Assembly: GCA_964415175.1 (NCBI GenBank)
Contig: CAYPYG010000011.1
Location: forward strand, 1-64,000
Reading direction: 5' to 3'
Source: UBA2231 sp964415175
GTDB lineage: Bacteria; Elusimicrobiota; Elusimicrobia; Elusimicrobiales; UBA9959
Length of the DNA: 64,000 nucleotides
The position numbers and the translations under genes were made by a program. Below, in pieces: positions 17,055 to 24,905 of this stretch (positions within the stretch are counted from its first letter, which is position 1; each line of letters opens with the position of its first letter). The notes beneath the pieces were generated by a model. It saw only the letters and a program-made list of their open reading frames with translations. It was not told where the DNA came from and searched no databases.

Positions 17055-18137
17055 TCAGCGGCTCTCGTTCTCCCCGTTGACGGGGGCGGCCTCGTTGCCG
17101 GTCTCCGCTTCCGGGGACTTGGCCTCGGGCTCCGGCGCGGCCGGGGCCTGAACTTCCGGCTGGGTAGCCGGGGTCGCTCCGGCCGGGACCTCGGTCCTGG
17201 CTTCGGGCCTGGCGGCCGGCGCCTCGGCGGGCCTGCCGGCGGCGGGGCGCACCACTACCTTGCGCCATTTCCCTTCGCCTTCCGAGACGGTCTCGACCTC
17301 GGGATAGGAGGTCTTGACCAGGTTGTGCACGTACTTGCGCATCGGGGCCGGCATGGCCTCCAGGCGGAAAGGCCTGGAGGTGGCCTTGACCGTCTTCACG
17401 GCGAACTCCACCTTGCGGTCCAGTTCTTTCTCCTTGCGCTCCCAGTACCCGCCCGTATCGAGCTGCACCGCCAGCTTGCCGGAGCGGCCCTTGTTTACTA
17501 TCGAGCTCACCAGGTACTGCATCGCCTGCATCGGCCTGGCGTTATCCTCGAGCAGCATCGCGCTCTCGGCGGATTCGAACTTCACCAGTATCTTGCCGTC
17601 TTCGAGGGTCTTCACTTCCTGTATCTCGCAGGGCAGGCCCATGTACTCCATTATCTTCGTGACGGCCTGTTTCGCGTGCTCGGCGGTGTCTTCCGGCCTG
17701 GCTATCTCCATCGCCGCGGGTTCCAGCTCCGGCGGCGGGCCTTCGGGCCTGCGTATCTCCTGCCTGGGCGGGCGGCCTTCGGACCTGTCGCGCCGGGGCC
17801 TGTCGCCCCTGCCGCCGCGGTCTCCCCGCTCGCCGCGGTCTCCGCGGTCCCGGCGGCCTCTGCCGCCGCGTTCGCCGCGCTCGCCGCCGCGTCCGCGCTC
17901 TTCCCCCCTCTCGTGCCTGTCGCCGCGCCCGCGCCCGCGTCCGCGGTCCTCGTCGGCACCGCCCCAGCGCTTCTCGCGCAGCACCACGCAGGCGGGTCTG
18001 GCTCCTAACCCGAAAAGGCCTTTCTTGCCCTCGGATACCACCACGACCTCTACCTGGTCCCTTCTCAGGGACATTTCTCCGAGGCCTTTTTCCACCGCGT
18101 CCTGGATGGTCCTGGCCTCAATTTTCAGCTCTTTCAT
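17055..18137 (-). CDS. jag: RNA-binding protein Jag/KhpB with RG-rich insert
   Basis: Cytoplasmic RNA-binding protein. 360 residues: Jag-N domain (1-52, with KKGLFGLGARPA), a low-complexity arginine/glycine/aspartate region (about 60-125) of GERGGRGRRDRGDRG type, a KH domain (about 148-225), an R3H domain (about 230-290, with FRLEAMPAPMRKYVH), and a proline/alanine/glutamate tail. The gene order yidC-jag-mnmE is standard. The RG-rich insert and the acidic tail are longer than in common homologues and look disordered. KhpB influences cell elongation and division in Gram-positive bacteria; its role here is not established. Confidence 0.93.
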   Translation of the reverse strand: MKELKIEARTIQDAVEKGLGEMSLRRDQVEVVVVSEGKKGLFGLGARPACVVLREKRWGGADEDRGRGRGRGDRHERGEERGRGGERGERGGRGRRDRGDRGERGDRGGRGDRPRRDRSEGRPPRQEIRRPEGPPPELEPAAMEIARPEDTAEHAKQAVTKIMEYMGLPCEIQEVKTLEDGKILVKFESAESAMLLEDNARPMQAMQYLVSSIVNKGRSGKLAVQLDTGGYWERKEKELDRKVEFAVKTVKATSRPFRLEAMPAPMRKYVHNLVKTSYPEVETVSEGEGKWRKVVVRPAAGRPAEAPAARPEARTEVPAGATPATQPEVQAPAAPEPEAKSPEAETGNEAAPVNGENESR

Positions 18138-18182
18138 CTTACTTTACCTCCGCGGGAAGCCCTGGGGCTCCCCGTAAAAATA

Positions 18183-19727
18183 TCACGCGAACTTCTTCTG
18201 CATGTACATGCTCTGCGCGAAACCGAACAGGCTGTTGACCAGCCAGTACATCACCAGGCCCGCCGGGAAGGTCAGGAACATGAAGGTGAAGATGACGGGC
18301 ATCCACTTCATGATCTTGACCTGCGCCGGGTCGCCGGCCTGCGGGCTGAAGTGCTGCTGCAGCACCATGACCGCACCCATCGTCAGCGGGAGGACATAGT
18401 ACGGGTCCTTCGACGACAGGTCGTGGATCCAGAGCGCGAAGGGCGCGCCGTGCAGGCTCCAGGAATTGCGCAGCGCCGTGAACAGCGCGAAGAAGACTGG
18501 TATCTGCAGCAGCATCGGCAGGCAGCCGCCCAGCGGGTTGGCGCCGTGCTTCTTGTACATGTCCATGATCTCCTGGTTCATGCGCTGCGGGTTGTCCTTA
18601 TACTTGGCCTGGATGCGCTGCATCTCGGGCTGCAGCTTCTTCATCAGTGTCATCGCCTTGTAGGACTTGAAGCTCAGCGGCATCACGAAGATCTGCAGCA
18701 CGACGCTGAGCATGAGTATGGCGGCCCCGTAGTTGCCGGTCATGTCGTGGAAATAGCCCAGCGCCTTGTCGGCGAGCTTGGCCAGCGGCGAGAAGAAGCC
18801 GAAGTCCACCGCGCGGTCCAGGCCGTGCCCGAGCTGTTTTAGAAGAGGCAGGTGTTTGGGGCCCAGGTAGAAATCCATCTTCCAGGTCTTAGAGGCGCCG
18901 GGTGCCAGGACCTCGGCGGCGAAGGGGATCAGCAGCGAGGGAGCTTCCTTTTCCTCCCCCGACTTCTCCTCCAGGAATTTGAGGCCCGACTTCTCCAGCC
19001 CCTCGCCGATAACGGCGGCCAGGAAATAGCGGTTGTCCACGCCGGCCCAGAGCCATTCCTTCTCGGCGGAATCCTCCTCCAGCTCCACGGGGGTCGGGTT
19101 CTTCTTGCCCTTCTGCTGCACGGTGTAAAGCGCGCGCCAGATCTTCGGGTTCTCCTTCAGCTCGCTCTTTACGGTGGAGATGCCGGGGCCTATCTTGAGC
19201 GACCAGGGCTGCAGCTGCCGCGCGGCGGAGCCCTGGTTGGACACTTTTATCGTGAGGGTGTTGATCCGGTTGTCCGGGTCGAAATCGAAGGTCTTGGAGA
19301 TGAGTATCCCGCGCTCGGGCCTGGCCTCGAAAGAGGCGGAATAGCGGCGGGAACCGGCGGGCGAGAAGCGCAGGCCTTCGAAAGCCGAGAAATAGGCCGA
19401 GCCTTCGGGTATCAGTTCCACCTGCTCGACCGGGCCGTCATAGGCCGCGCCGGTGAGCGAGGCGGTAAGCGGGTCCAGCCGGTACTCGGCCTTGGCGACC
19501 TTTATCTTTACGGGTTCGTAGGAGCGGACGGAGGCTTCTTCGGAGAATTTCAGGGGTTTTGCGTCCGCGCCGACGGCCGCGGCGGAGACGGCGGCGGCGG
19601 TTGTCACGCCGGCCTTCTGCTCCCCCTGGACGGGGACCTGGCGGGGCGGCGGGGGCGCCACCATGGAAAACCAGCCGATATAGACTATCGCGGAAAGGAC
19701 CACCGCTAATACCAGATTCTTCTGCAT
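18183..19727 (-). CDS. yidC: Membrane protein insertase YidC
   Basis: Inserts membrane proteins with or after the Sec translocon. 514 residues: an N-terminal helix (about 5-20), a large periplasmic domain (about 55-320) of the kind found in diderm YidC, then the conserved insertase core with GNYGAAILMLSVVLQIFVMPL, LGGCLPMLLQIPVFFALF and the final helices ending FAQSMYMQKKFA. The long periplasmic domain is one of the arguments for a diderm host. 31 bases after yidD. Confidence 0.97.
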   Translation of the reverse strand: MQKNLVLAVVLSAIVYIGWFSMVAPPPPRQVPVQGEQKAGVTTAAAVSAAAVGADAKPLKFSEEASVRSYEPVKIKVAKAEYRLDPLTASLTGAAYDGPVEQVELIPEGSAYFSAFEGLRFSPAGSRRYSASFEARPERGILISKTFDFDPDNRINTLTIKVSNQGSAARQLQPWSLKIGPGISTVKSELKENPKIWRALYTVQQKGKKNPTPVELEEDSAEKEWLWAGVDNRYFLAAVIGEGLEKSGLKFLEEKSGEEKEAPSLLIPFAAEVLAPGASKTWKMDFYLGPKHLPLLKQLGHGLDRAVDFGFFSPLAKLADKALGYFHDMTGNYGAAILMLSVVLQIFVMPLSFKSYKAMTLMKKLQPEMQRIQAKYKDNPQRMNQEIMDMYKKHGANPLGGCLPMLLQIPVFFALFTALRNSWSLHGAPFALWIHDLSSKDPYYVLPLTMGAVMVLQQHFSPQAGDPAQVKIMKWMPVIFTFMFLTFPAGLVMYWLVNSLFGFAQSMYMQKKFA

Positions 19728-19758
19728 CGGGGCCTCCTGAAGGCCGGCCGCGCAGGTT

Positions 19759-19959
19759 TCAGGGCACCGGGTCGTAGCCGCCCGGGTTGAAAGGATGGCA
19801 GTTCAATATACGGCGTGCGCCGAGCGCGATACCTTTAACGGTCCCGTGCTTTTTCAGCGCCTCGAAGGCGTATTCCGAGCAGGTCGGGTGGAAGCGGCAG
19901 GCGCGCGGGCCCAGTATGGGCCGCAGCGAGGCGTAGAATGCCTTTATGAAAGCCGTCAT
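19759..19959 (-). CDS. yidD: Membrane protein insertion efficiency factor YidD
   Basis: 66 residues of the haemolytic-domain/YidD family: FIKAFYASLRPILGPRACRF, then HPTCSEYAFEALKKHG and NCHPFNPGGYDPVP, with the conserved cysteines. Membrane-associated helper of YidC. The start at 19959 overlaps the rnpA stop by ATGA. The same frame is open further upstream, but those codons overlap rnpA and do not match the family. Confidence 0.95.
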   Translation of the reverse strand: MTAFIKAFYASLRPILGPRACRFHPTCSEYAFEALKKHGTVKGIALGARRILNCHPFNPGGYDPVP

Positions 19960-20360
19960 GCCTTTCTTCCGTTCCGGCCGGGCTCCGCCCCGGGGTCGCG
20001 GAGCAGCCCGGCCCGTTCCCAGGCCTGCAGCAGCTCCTTTTCCGCCCCGGCCAGCGAGTCGAGCCCGCAGCCGGCCTTCGGGTAAACTATGAACCAGGCT
20101 CCATCCTTCAGTCGAAACCTGTTGAGCCTGTAAGCTTCTCTCAATATCCTCTTTATCCTGTTGCGCCTCACCGCGCCGCCGGCCTTGCGGCTTACCGCCA
20201 GGCCCATGCACCGGTTCTCCGGGGAGGTGTCTCCGCCCGGAGGCGCCGCGTTCCACATCACCAGGCCCTTCGTCGCCGCCTTCCCCCCCGTCTCGAAGAC
20301 GCGGGAGAAGTTCTTGCGGCCCTTGAGCCTCATGGCGCGGGAAAGAGGGAATTTCTTCAC
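19956..20360 (-). CDS. rnpA: Ribonuclease P protein component
   Basis: Protein subunit that helps RNase P RNA process pre-tRNA 5' ends. 134 residues. Seen: LKGRKNFSRVFETG near the start, the RNR motif in AVRRNRIKRILREAYRLN, and FIVYPKAG. Located between rpmH and yidD as usual. Confidence 0.95.
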   Translation of the reverse strand: MKKFPLSRAMRLKGRKNFSRVFETGGKAATKGLVMWNAAPPGGDTSPENRCMGLAVSRKAGGAVRRNRIKRILREAYRLNRFRLKDGAWFIVYPKAGCGLDSLAGAEKELLQAWERAGLLRDPGAEPGRNGRKA

Positions 20361-20404
20361 TGAATCCAGATCGCCCCGTCCGCCGGAGCGGAGGGGCGCT
20401 CCCC

Positions 20405-20542
20405 TTATTCGGGGATGATGCTCCAGCGGCCCTTCCGGCGCCTGGCGGACAGCACTTTGCGGCCGCCCTTGGTCTTCATGCGCGCGCGGAAACCGATGGA
20501 TTTCTTTCTGCGTCTTTTGTTAGGTCTGTATGTAGGGAGCAT
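20405..20542 (-). CDS. rpmH: 50S ribosomal protein L34
   Basis: 45 residues starting MLPTYRPNKRRRKKSIGF and containing RARMKTKGGRKVLSARRRKG, unmistakably L34; WSIIPE at the end is a short extension. First gene of the rpmH-rnpA-yidD-yidC cluster. The -10 box TATAAT ends 10 bases before the ATG and there is no Shine-Dalgarno, so the mRNA may be nearly leaderless. Confidence 0.97.
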   Translation of the reverse strand: MLPTYRPNKRRRKKSIGFRARMKTKGGRKVLSARRRKGRWSIIPE

Positions 20543-20552
20543 ATGTGCGTAT

Positions 20553-20581
20553 ATTATAGCAGAACCGGGGGACGTTGTTTA
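20553..20581 (-). promoter_or_regulatory. rpmH promoter overlapping a palindromic element
   Basis: On the minus strand TATAAT lies at 20553-20558. Seventeen bases upstream, TAAACA (20576-20581) matches the -35 consensus at four of six positions and lies inside the arm of palindromic element B. The element may therefore have supplied the -35 box. Confidence 0.5.
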
Positions 20582-20662
20582 GTTCTTTAGTTGTTATGCA
20601 CAGGATAAAACGGGCCGGTATAGCTGCTGGCGCGACAACTAAAGAACTAAACAACGTCCCCC
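20567..20662. repeat. 96 bp palindromic element, copy B (28 bp perfect arms)
   Basis: Left arm 20567-20594 starts GGGGGACGTTGTTTAG; right arm 20635-20662 is its exact reverse complement. The arms are separated by 40 bases. Same architecture and GGGGACG terminus as the element at 10624-10718, but a different inner arm sequence. It sits between the divergent rpmH and recO genes, where dnaA is often found in other bacteria. Confidence 0.85.
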
Positions 20663-20692
20663 TTGATCCCGCGGTCCCGTTCGCGTATTTGT

Positions 20693-20698
20693 TAAAAT
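20693..20698 (+). promoter_or_regulatory. Possible recO -10 box
   Basis: TAAAAT seven bases before the recO ATG, in an AT-rich patch (GTTAAAATATAACCC). No convincing -35 box at 17 bases. If used, transcription would start at or next to the ATG. Confidence 0.3.
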
Positions 20699-20705
20699 AT
20701 AACCC

Positions 20706-21329
20706 ATGAATTTCTGCGACAGGGCGATAGTGCTGCGGCGGCGGCCGCTCCAGGAGAACGGCCGCATCGTCACGCTTTACACGCGCGAGAACGGCAAACT
20801 GGAGGTCAATTTCAAGGGCGTGGCGCGGGCGGCCGCCAAGCTCAAGGCGCTCAGCGAGCCGCTCACCGTCGGGGATTACCGCCTCCACCTGCGGCCCGGC
20901 TCCAATTTCCCCGTCTGCACCGGAGGGACTTCGCTGCGCGCCTTTCCCGGCATAAGGACCGGCGCCGAGCGGCTGTTCCTGGCCTCGCATTTCTGCGAAC
21001 TGGTGATGGCCGTGACGCCTTACGCGCATCCCAACCCGGAGAAGTACGACCTGCTGCTCTCGGCGCTGGAGCGCCTCGACGCCAGCGGGTTCACCGCATG
21101 GACGCGGCGCGCTTTTTCGCTGCGGCTGGCCGAACTGGCCGGCGTGGGTTTCGCGGAGACCAGCGTGGGGCTGGACCACGGCCTGTGGGAGACCCTTCAT
21201 TCGGGCAGCTGGGACGGCGTGGACGCCGCTCCGGCCGACGACGACCTGCTCAGGCGCGTGGATACCACGCTCGAAAAGTGTTTCGCCGGCAACCTCGGCC
21301 TGACCTTCAAGACCGCCGCTTTCGTCTGA
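20706..21329 (+). CDS. recO: DNA repair protein RecO
   Basis: Recombination mediator that with RecR loads RecA on SSB-coated DNA. 207 residues. Seen: N-terminal OB fold with CDRAIVLRRRPLQENGRIVTLYT and KGVARAAAKLKALSEPL, then the helical region. The C-terminal zinc-finger cysteines found in many RecO proteins are not visible. First gene of recO-glyQ-glyS; no Shine-Dalgarno precedes the ATG. Confidence 0.88.
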   Translation: MNFCDRAIVLRRRPLQENGRIVTLYTRENGKLEVNFKGVARAAAKLKALSEPLTVGDYRLHLRPGSNFPVCTGGTSLRAFPGIRTGAERLFLASHFCELVMAVTPYAHPNPEKYDLLLSALERLDASGFTAWTRRAFSLRLAELAGVGFAETSVGLDHGLWETLHSGSWDGVDAAPADDDLLRRVDTTLEKCFAGNLGLTFKTAAFV

Positions 21330-21343
21330 ACTTAGGAGACAAC

Positions 21344-22216
21344 ATGAACTTCCAGGAGATCATACTCAGGCTCGACCAGTACTGGGCCAGGCAGGGCTGC
21401 GCGATAATACAGCCCTACGACCTGGAGAAGGGCGCGGGCACCTTCAACCCGGCCACTTTCTTCGGTTCGCTCACCTCGAAGCCGAACAGCGTGGCCTATG
21501 TCGAGCCCTGCCGCCGCCCAGGCGACGGGCGCTTCGGCGCCAATCCCAACCGCCTGGGAAAGTATTACCAATACCAGGTCATCATCAAGCCGCCGATGGC
21601 CGATATCCAGCAGGTCTACCTGGCCTCGCTCAAAGCCATCGGCGTGGACCATTCCGAGCACGACATCCGCTGGATCGAGGACGACTGGGAATCGCCGACG
21701 CTGGGAGCTTCCGGCGTGGGCTGGGAGGTCTGGCTGGACGGGATGGAGATCACGCAGTTCACCTATTTCCAGCAGATGGCCTCTTACGAGCTCGACCCGA
21801 TAACCGTGGAGATCACCTACGGCCTGGAGCGCCTGGCTATGTTCGCTCAGAAGAAGAAGAGCATCTTCGACATCATGTGGACCGACCGCCTCACCTATGG
21901 CGAGGTGCACAAGGGCCAGGAGGAGCAGTTCTCCCATTACAACTTCGAGGAGGCCGACACGGAGAACCTCCGGTTCAACTTCGGGAAATGGGAGCAGGAA
22001 GTCCCCCGCCTGGCGGCCAAGGGTTATTACCTGCCGGCCTTCGACCTGGTCATGAAATGTTCGCAGAACTTCAACCTGCTCGACGCCCGCGGGGCCATCT
22101 CGGTCTCCGAGCGCGCCGTGATGATAAAGCGTATACGCGACATCGCCAAGGCCTGTGCCGTCGCCCACGTGGAGGCCAGCGAGCCTTCGAACAAGGAGGC
22201 CGCCGATGTCCGCTAA
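21344..22216 (+). CDS. glyQ: Glycyl-tRNA synthetase alpha subunit
   Basis: Catalytic class II subunit of the bacterial alpha2beta2 glycyl-tRNA synthetase. 290 residues. Seen: QDQYWA-type start (LDQYWARQGCAIIQPYDLEKG), PNSVAYVEPCRRPGDGRFG, HDIRWIEDDWESPTLGASG, and YGLERLAMF. The ATG at 21344 has a good Shine-Dalgarno (TTAGGAGAC); the open frame upstream overlaps recO and is not real. Ends 11 bases inside glyS. Confidence 0.97.
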   Translation: MNFQEIILRLDQYWARQGCAIIQPYDLEKGAGTFNPATFFGSLTSKPNSVAYVEPCRRPGDGRFGANPNRLGKYYQYQVIIKPPMADIQQVYLASLKAIGVDHSEHDIRWIEDDWESPTLGASGVGWEVWLDGMEITQFTYFQQMASYELDPITVEITYGLERLAMFAQKKKSIFDIMWTDRLTYGEVHKGQEEQFSHYNFEEADTENLRFNFGKWEQEVPRLAAKGYYLPAFDLVMKCSQNFNLLDARGAISVSERAVMIKRIRDIAKACAVAHVEASEPSNKEAADVR

Positions 22217-24302
22217 AAGGGAAGTCGTTCTCGAGATACGCATGGAGAACATCCCGGCGCGCTTCGTCACCTCCGCCGGGGAACAGCTGGTGAAGTACGC
22301 CTCCGAGGCGCTCAAAGAGGCCAGCCTGCCTTACGATTCCATCGCCGCTTACGGCACCTACAAGCGCCTGGTCCTGCACCTGGCGGGCGTGCCGGCGAAG
22401 ACCGAGGAGAAGGTCCAGAAGCATTACGGCCCCTCGGCGAAGCTGCTGCGCGGCCCCGACGGTAATTTCACCCCGCAGGCGGCCGGTTTCGCCCGCTCGC
22501 GCGGCACCACGCCGGACAAGCTGGGCGTGGAGAGCGTGCCCAACAAGGGCGAAGTGCTGGTCTTCGAGACCCGCGTGCCGGGCCGCGCCGCGTCCAAGGC
22601 GCTGGCCGAGCTCTTCCCCGCCGTGATAGCCAAACTTCAGTTCCCCAAGAACATGGTCTGGGAGAGGACCCGGTTCCGCTTCGCGCGGCCCATACGCAGC
22701 CTGCTGGCCCTGCACGGCGACAAGCCCGTGGTTTTTTCCGTCGCCGGGATAAAGTCGGGCCGGGTCACCGCCGGTCTCAGCGCCAAGGGTTCCAGACCCC
22801 TCAAGATCGCCTCGGCCGAGAGATACTTCAAGACCCTCGAGCACGCCGGCGTGGTGGTGAAGGACGCCGACAGGCTGGCGGCGCTGCGCCGCGAACTCGC
22901 GGCCGTGTCCAAACGCATGAAGCTGGAGGTCGAGGTCGACGAGGAACTGCTGACCGAGAACCTCTATCTCGTGGAGTACCCGGTCTGCGTGGTCTCTTCG
23001 TATTCGCAGGATTTCCTCAAGCTCCCCCCCGAACTGGTCCACCTGGTCATGAAGAAGCAGCTCAAGTTCTTCACGGTGGCCGACGCGAAGGGCCGCCTGC
23101 AGCCCTGGTTCGTCGGGATACGCGACGGCGTCTCGCGGGGACAGCGCAACGTGGAGGAGGGCTTCCGCAACGTGCTCGAGGCCCGCTTCCGCGACGCCAT
23201 CTTCTTCTATACGCGCGACCTCGCCGTGCCGCCGGCCGATTTCAACAAAAAGCTCGCCAGCGTCACTTTCCAGGCGAAGCTGGGTACGATGGCCGACAAG
23301 GCCGCCCGGGTGGAAGCGCTGGCCGCCCGCCTCTGCGGGGCCTCCAAAGAGGCCTGCGCCGAGGACGTCGCCGCGGCTTCCACGTACGTCTATTCCGACC
23401 TGGTCAGCGGGCTGGTCGGCGAGTTCCCCGAACTGCAGGGCACGATGGGCGGCTATTACGCCGCCAACGCCGGCCTGCGGGAGACGGCCGCGCGGGCCGT
23501 CGGGGAATTCTACTGGCCCCTGTCGGCCGCCTCGCCGATCCCCTCCTCCGTCGAGGGGGCCATAGTCTCGCTGGCGGGCAAGCTCGACACGCTGGCCGCC
23601 GATTTCTATACCGGGCAGATCCCCACCGGCAGCGCGGACCCCCACGGCCTGCGCCGCCAGGCGCTGGGCGCGGTGCGCATCGTGCTGGAGAAAGAGCTCA
23701 GGCTGGACCTCTGCGACGCGCTGGACGCGGCGCTGGAGCCTTTCGCCGGTATGCTGCCGGAAGCGCGCAAGGACCTGCCGGCTCGCCGCGAGGCCCTGCT
23801 GGATTTCCTCTGGCAGCGCGCCGAGGCGGTCTTCTCCGAGCAGGGCCTGCGCTTCGACGAGATAAAGGCCGTGCGCGAGTTCTTCATGGACGGCGGCGAC
23901 CTGCTCGACTGCCGCGCCCGCGTGAAGGACATAAACTCGCTGCGTTCCAACCCGGATTTCTCGGGCATCGCTGCGGCCTTCAAGCGCGCCAAGAACATAC
24001 TCAAGCAGTCGAAGTCCCCGCTGAGCGGTTCGCCCGACGAGGGCGCTTTCGAGAAGGACGAGGAGCGGGCTCTCCACGGGGATATCAAGGCGATGAGCGG
24101 CAGGCTGAAGGAGCATGTCGCGGCGCGCGATTACGCGAAGGGACTGTCCGAGCTGCTGGCCATAAAACCCAGCCTGGACAACTTCTTCGACAAGGTCATG
24201 GTCATGGCCGAGGACCCGAAGGTGCGCGACAACCGGCTCAACCTCATCAAGTCGCTGGTCAGCCTGGTCGAGGGCGTCGCCGACCTGTCGCAGCTGCAGT
24301 GA
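22206..24302 (+). CDS. glyS: Glycyl-tRNA synthetase beta subunit
   Basis: tRNA-binding beta subunit of glycyl-tRNA synthetase. 698 residues, a normal length. Seen: the start EVVLEIRMENIPARFV, RGPDGNFTPQAAGFARSRG, DARFRDAIFFYTRDL-like region (EARFRDAIFFYTRDL), DKAARVEALA, DPHGLRRQALG, and a C-terminal DALR-type anticodon-binding domain ending VEGVADLSQLQ. The ATG at 22206 overlaps glyQ by 11 bases. Confidence 0.97.
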   Translation: MSAKREVVLEIRMENIPARFVTSAGEQLVKYASEALKEASLPYDSIAAYGTYKRLVLHLAGVPAKTEEKVQKHYGPSAKLLRGPDGNFTPQAAGFARSRGTTPDKLGVESVPNKGEVLVFETRVPGRAASKALAELFPAVIAKLQFPKNMVWERTRFRFARPIRSLLALHGDKPVVFSVAGIKSGRVTAGLSAKGSRPLKIASAERYFKTLEHAGVVVKDADRLAALRRELAAVSKRMKLEVEVDEELLTENLYLVEYPVCVVSSYSQDFLKLPPELVHLVMKKQLKFFTVADAKGRLQPWFVGIRDGVSRGQRNVEEGFRNVLEARFRDAIFFYTRDLAVPPADFNKKLASVTFQAKLGTMADKAARVEALAARLCGASKEACAEDVAAASTYVYSDLVSGLVGEFPELQGTMGGYYAANAGLRETAARAVGEFYWPLSAASPIPSSVEGAIVSLAGKLDTLAADFYTGQIPTGSADPHGLRRQALGAVRIVLEKELRLDLCDALDAALEPFAGMLPEARKDLPARREALLDFLWQRAEAVFSEQGLRFDEIKAVREFFMDGGDLLDCRARVKDINSLRSNPDFSGIAAAFKRAKNILKQSKSPLSGSPDEGAFEKDEERALHGDIKAMSGRLKEHVAARDYAKGLSELLAIKPSLDNFFDKVMVMAEDPKVRDNRLNLIKSLVSLVEGVADLSQLQ

Positions 24303-24315
24303 CGCGGCTTTTTCA

Positions 24316-24332
24316 GCCGGGCGGAGCCCGGC
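24316..24332. other. Hairpin between convergent glyS and sxtJ-like genes
   Basis: GCCGGGC-GGA-GCCCGGC is a perfect 7 bp stem in the 37 base gap between two convergent genes. Neither strand has a U tract after it, so it is only a weak terminator candidate. Confidence 0.35.
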
Positions 24333-24339
24333 CGCGCGG

Positions 24340-24714
24340 TCACCAGGGGTTTTTCAGGTCTTCCTTGGAGAAAAGACGCGCTCTGTCCCGGAAATAGGAG
24401 GGCGCTCCCGGACACTTTCGCAGTCGCAGGTGATCCTTGTTGAAAAGCCTGAACAGGAAAGCGGCCGGGGTTATGACCAGGAAGAATATGAGCGAAAGGA
24501 GCAGCCGGGAGTTCATGCGCCCCAGGACTCCGGCGAAAGCGAGCCAGGCCCGGGATATCCTCGCGGCCGCGCTTTTCCACGCCAGCCCCACGCTCAGAAG
24601 AACAAGCGCCAGCCATTGAAGCCCGGCGATCTTAAAGAAAAAGCCCGAAGCCGCCGCCGCGGCGGCGAGCAGGCATACCGTTCCCAGTTCTCTTTTCCTA
24701 TCCGCGTCGTTCAT
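24340..24714 (-). CDS. SxtJ-family membrane protein
   Basis: 124 residues with three or four hydrophobic helices (about 12-35, 38-50 and 75-95), ending RLFSKEDLKNPW. SxtJ-type proteins of this size are typically encoded beside a NodU/SxtI-type carbamoyltransferase and a DUF5989 protein, exactly the order here. The start overlaps the DUF5989 stop (TGATG). Their biochemical role is not established. Family assignment rests on size, topology, C-terminal motif and context. Confidence 0.75.
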   Translation of the reverse strand: MNDADRKRELGTVCLLAAAAAASGFFFKIAGLQWLALVLLSVGLAWKSAAARISRAWLAFAGVLGRMNSRLLLSLIFFLVITPAAFLFRLFNKDHLRLRKCPGAPSYFRDRARLFSKEDLKNPW

Positions 24715-24866
24715 CAGAACAGGGTGTAGATGAAAGGCGACACCGCGCTGCCGCCCGAAAGCAGGAACAGGGCTCCGAAGAGGAGCAGCGCCAGGACGAC
24801 CGGGACCAGCCACCATTTCCGGCGGGCTTTCAGGAATTTCCAGAAGTCGCCGAGGAATTCTAACAT
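24714..24866 (-). CDS. DUF5989 (SxtK-like) small membrane protein
   Basis: 50 residues: MLEFLGDFWKFLKARRKWWL, then a single membrane helix VPVVLALLLFGALFLLSGG and SAVSPFIYTLF. The start (FLxxxWxFxxxRKKWWLxPxxxxLLL) is the pattern of DUF5989 proteins that accompany carbamoyltransferases. Overlaps the SxtJ-like start by one base and follows the carbamoyltransferase by 39 bases. Confidence 0.85.
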   Translation of the reverse strand: MLEFLGDFWKFLKARRKWWLVPVVLALLLFGALFLLSGGSAVSPFIYTLF

Positions 24867-24905
24867 GTCTTCCCGCACCCCGCCGCGGCCGTCCGCCCGG
24901 CGCCG

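Noticed and set aside
24316..24332. Intrinsic terminator between glyS and the sxtJ-like gene
   Set aside because: The hairpin is good but no U tract follows on either strand; kept only as a hairpin.
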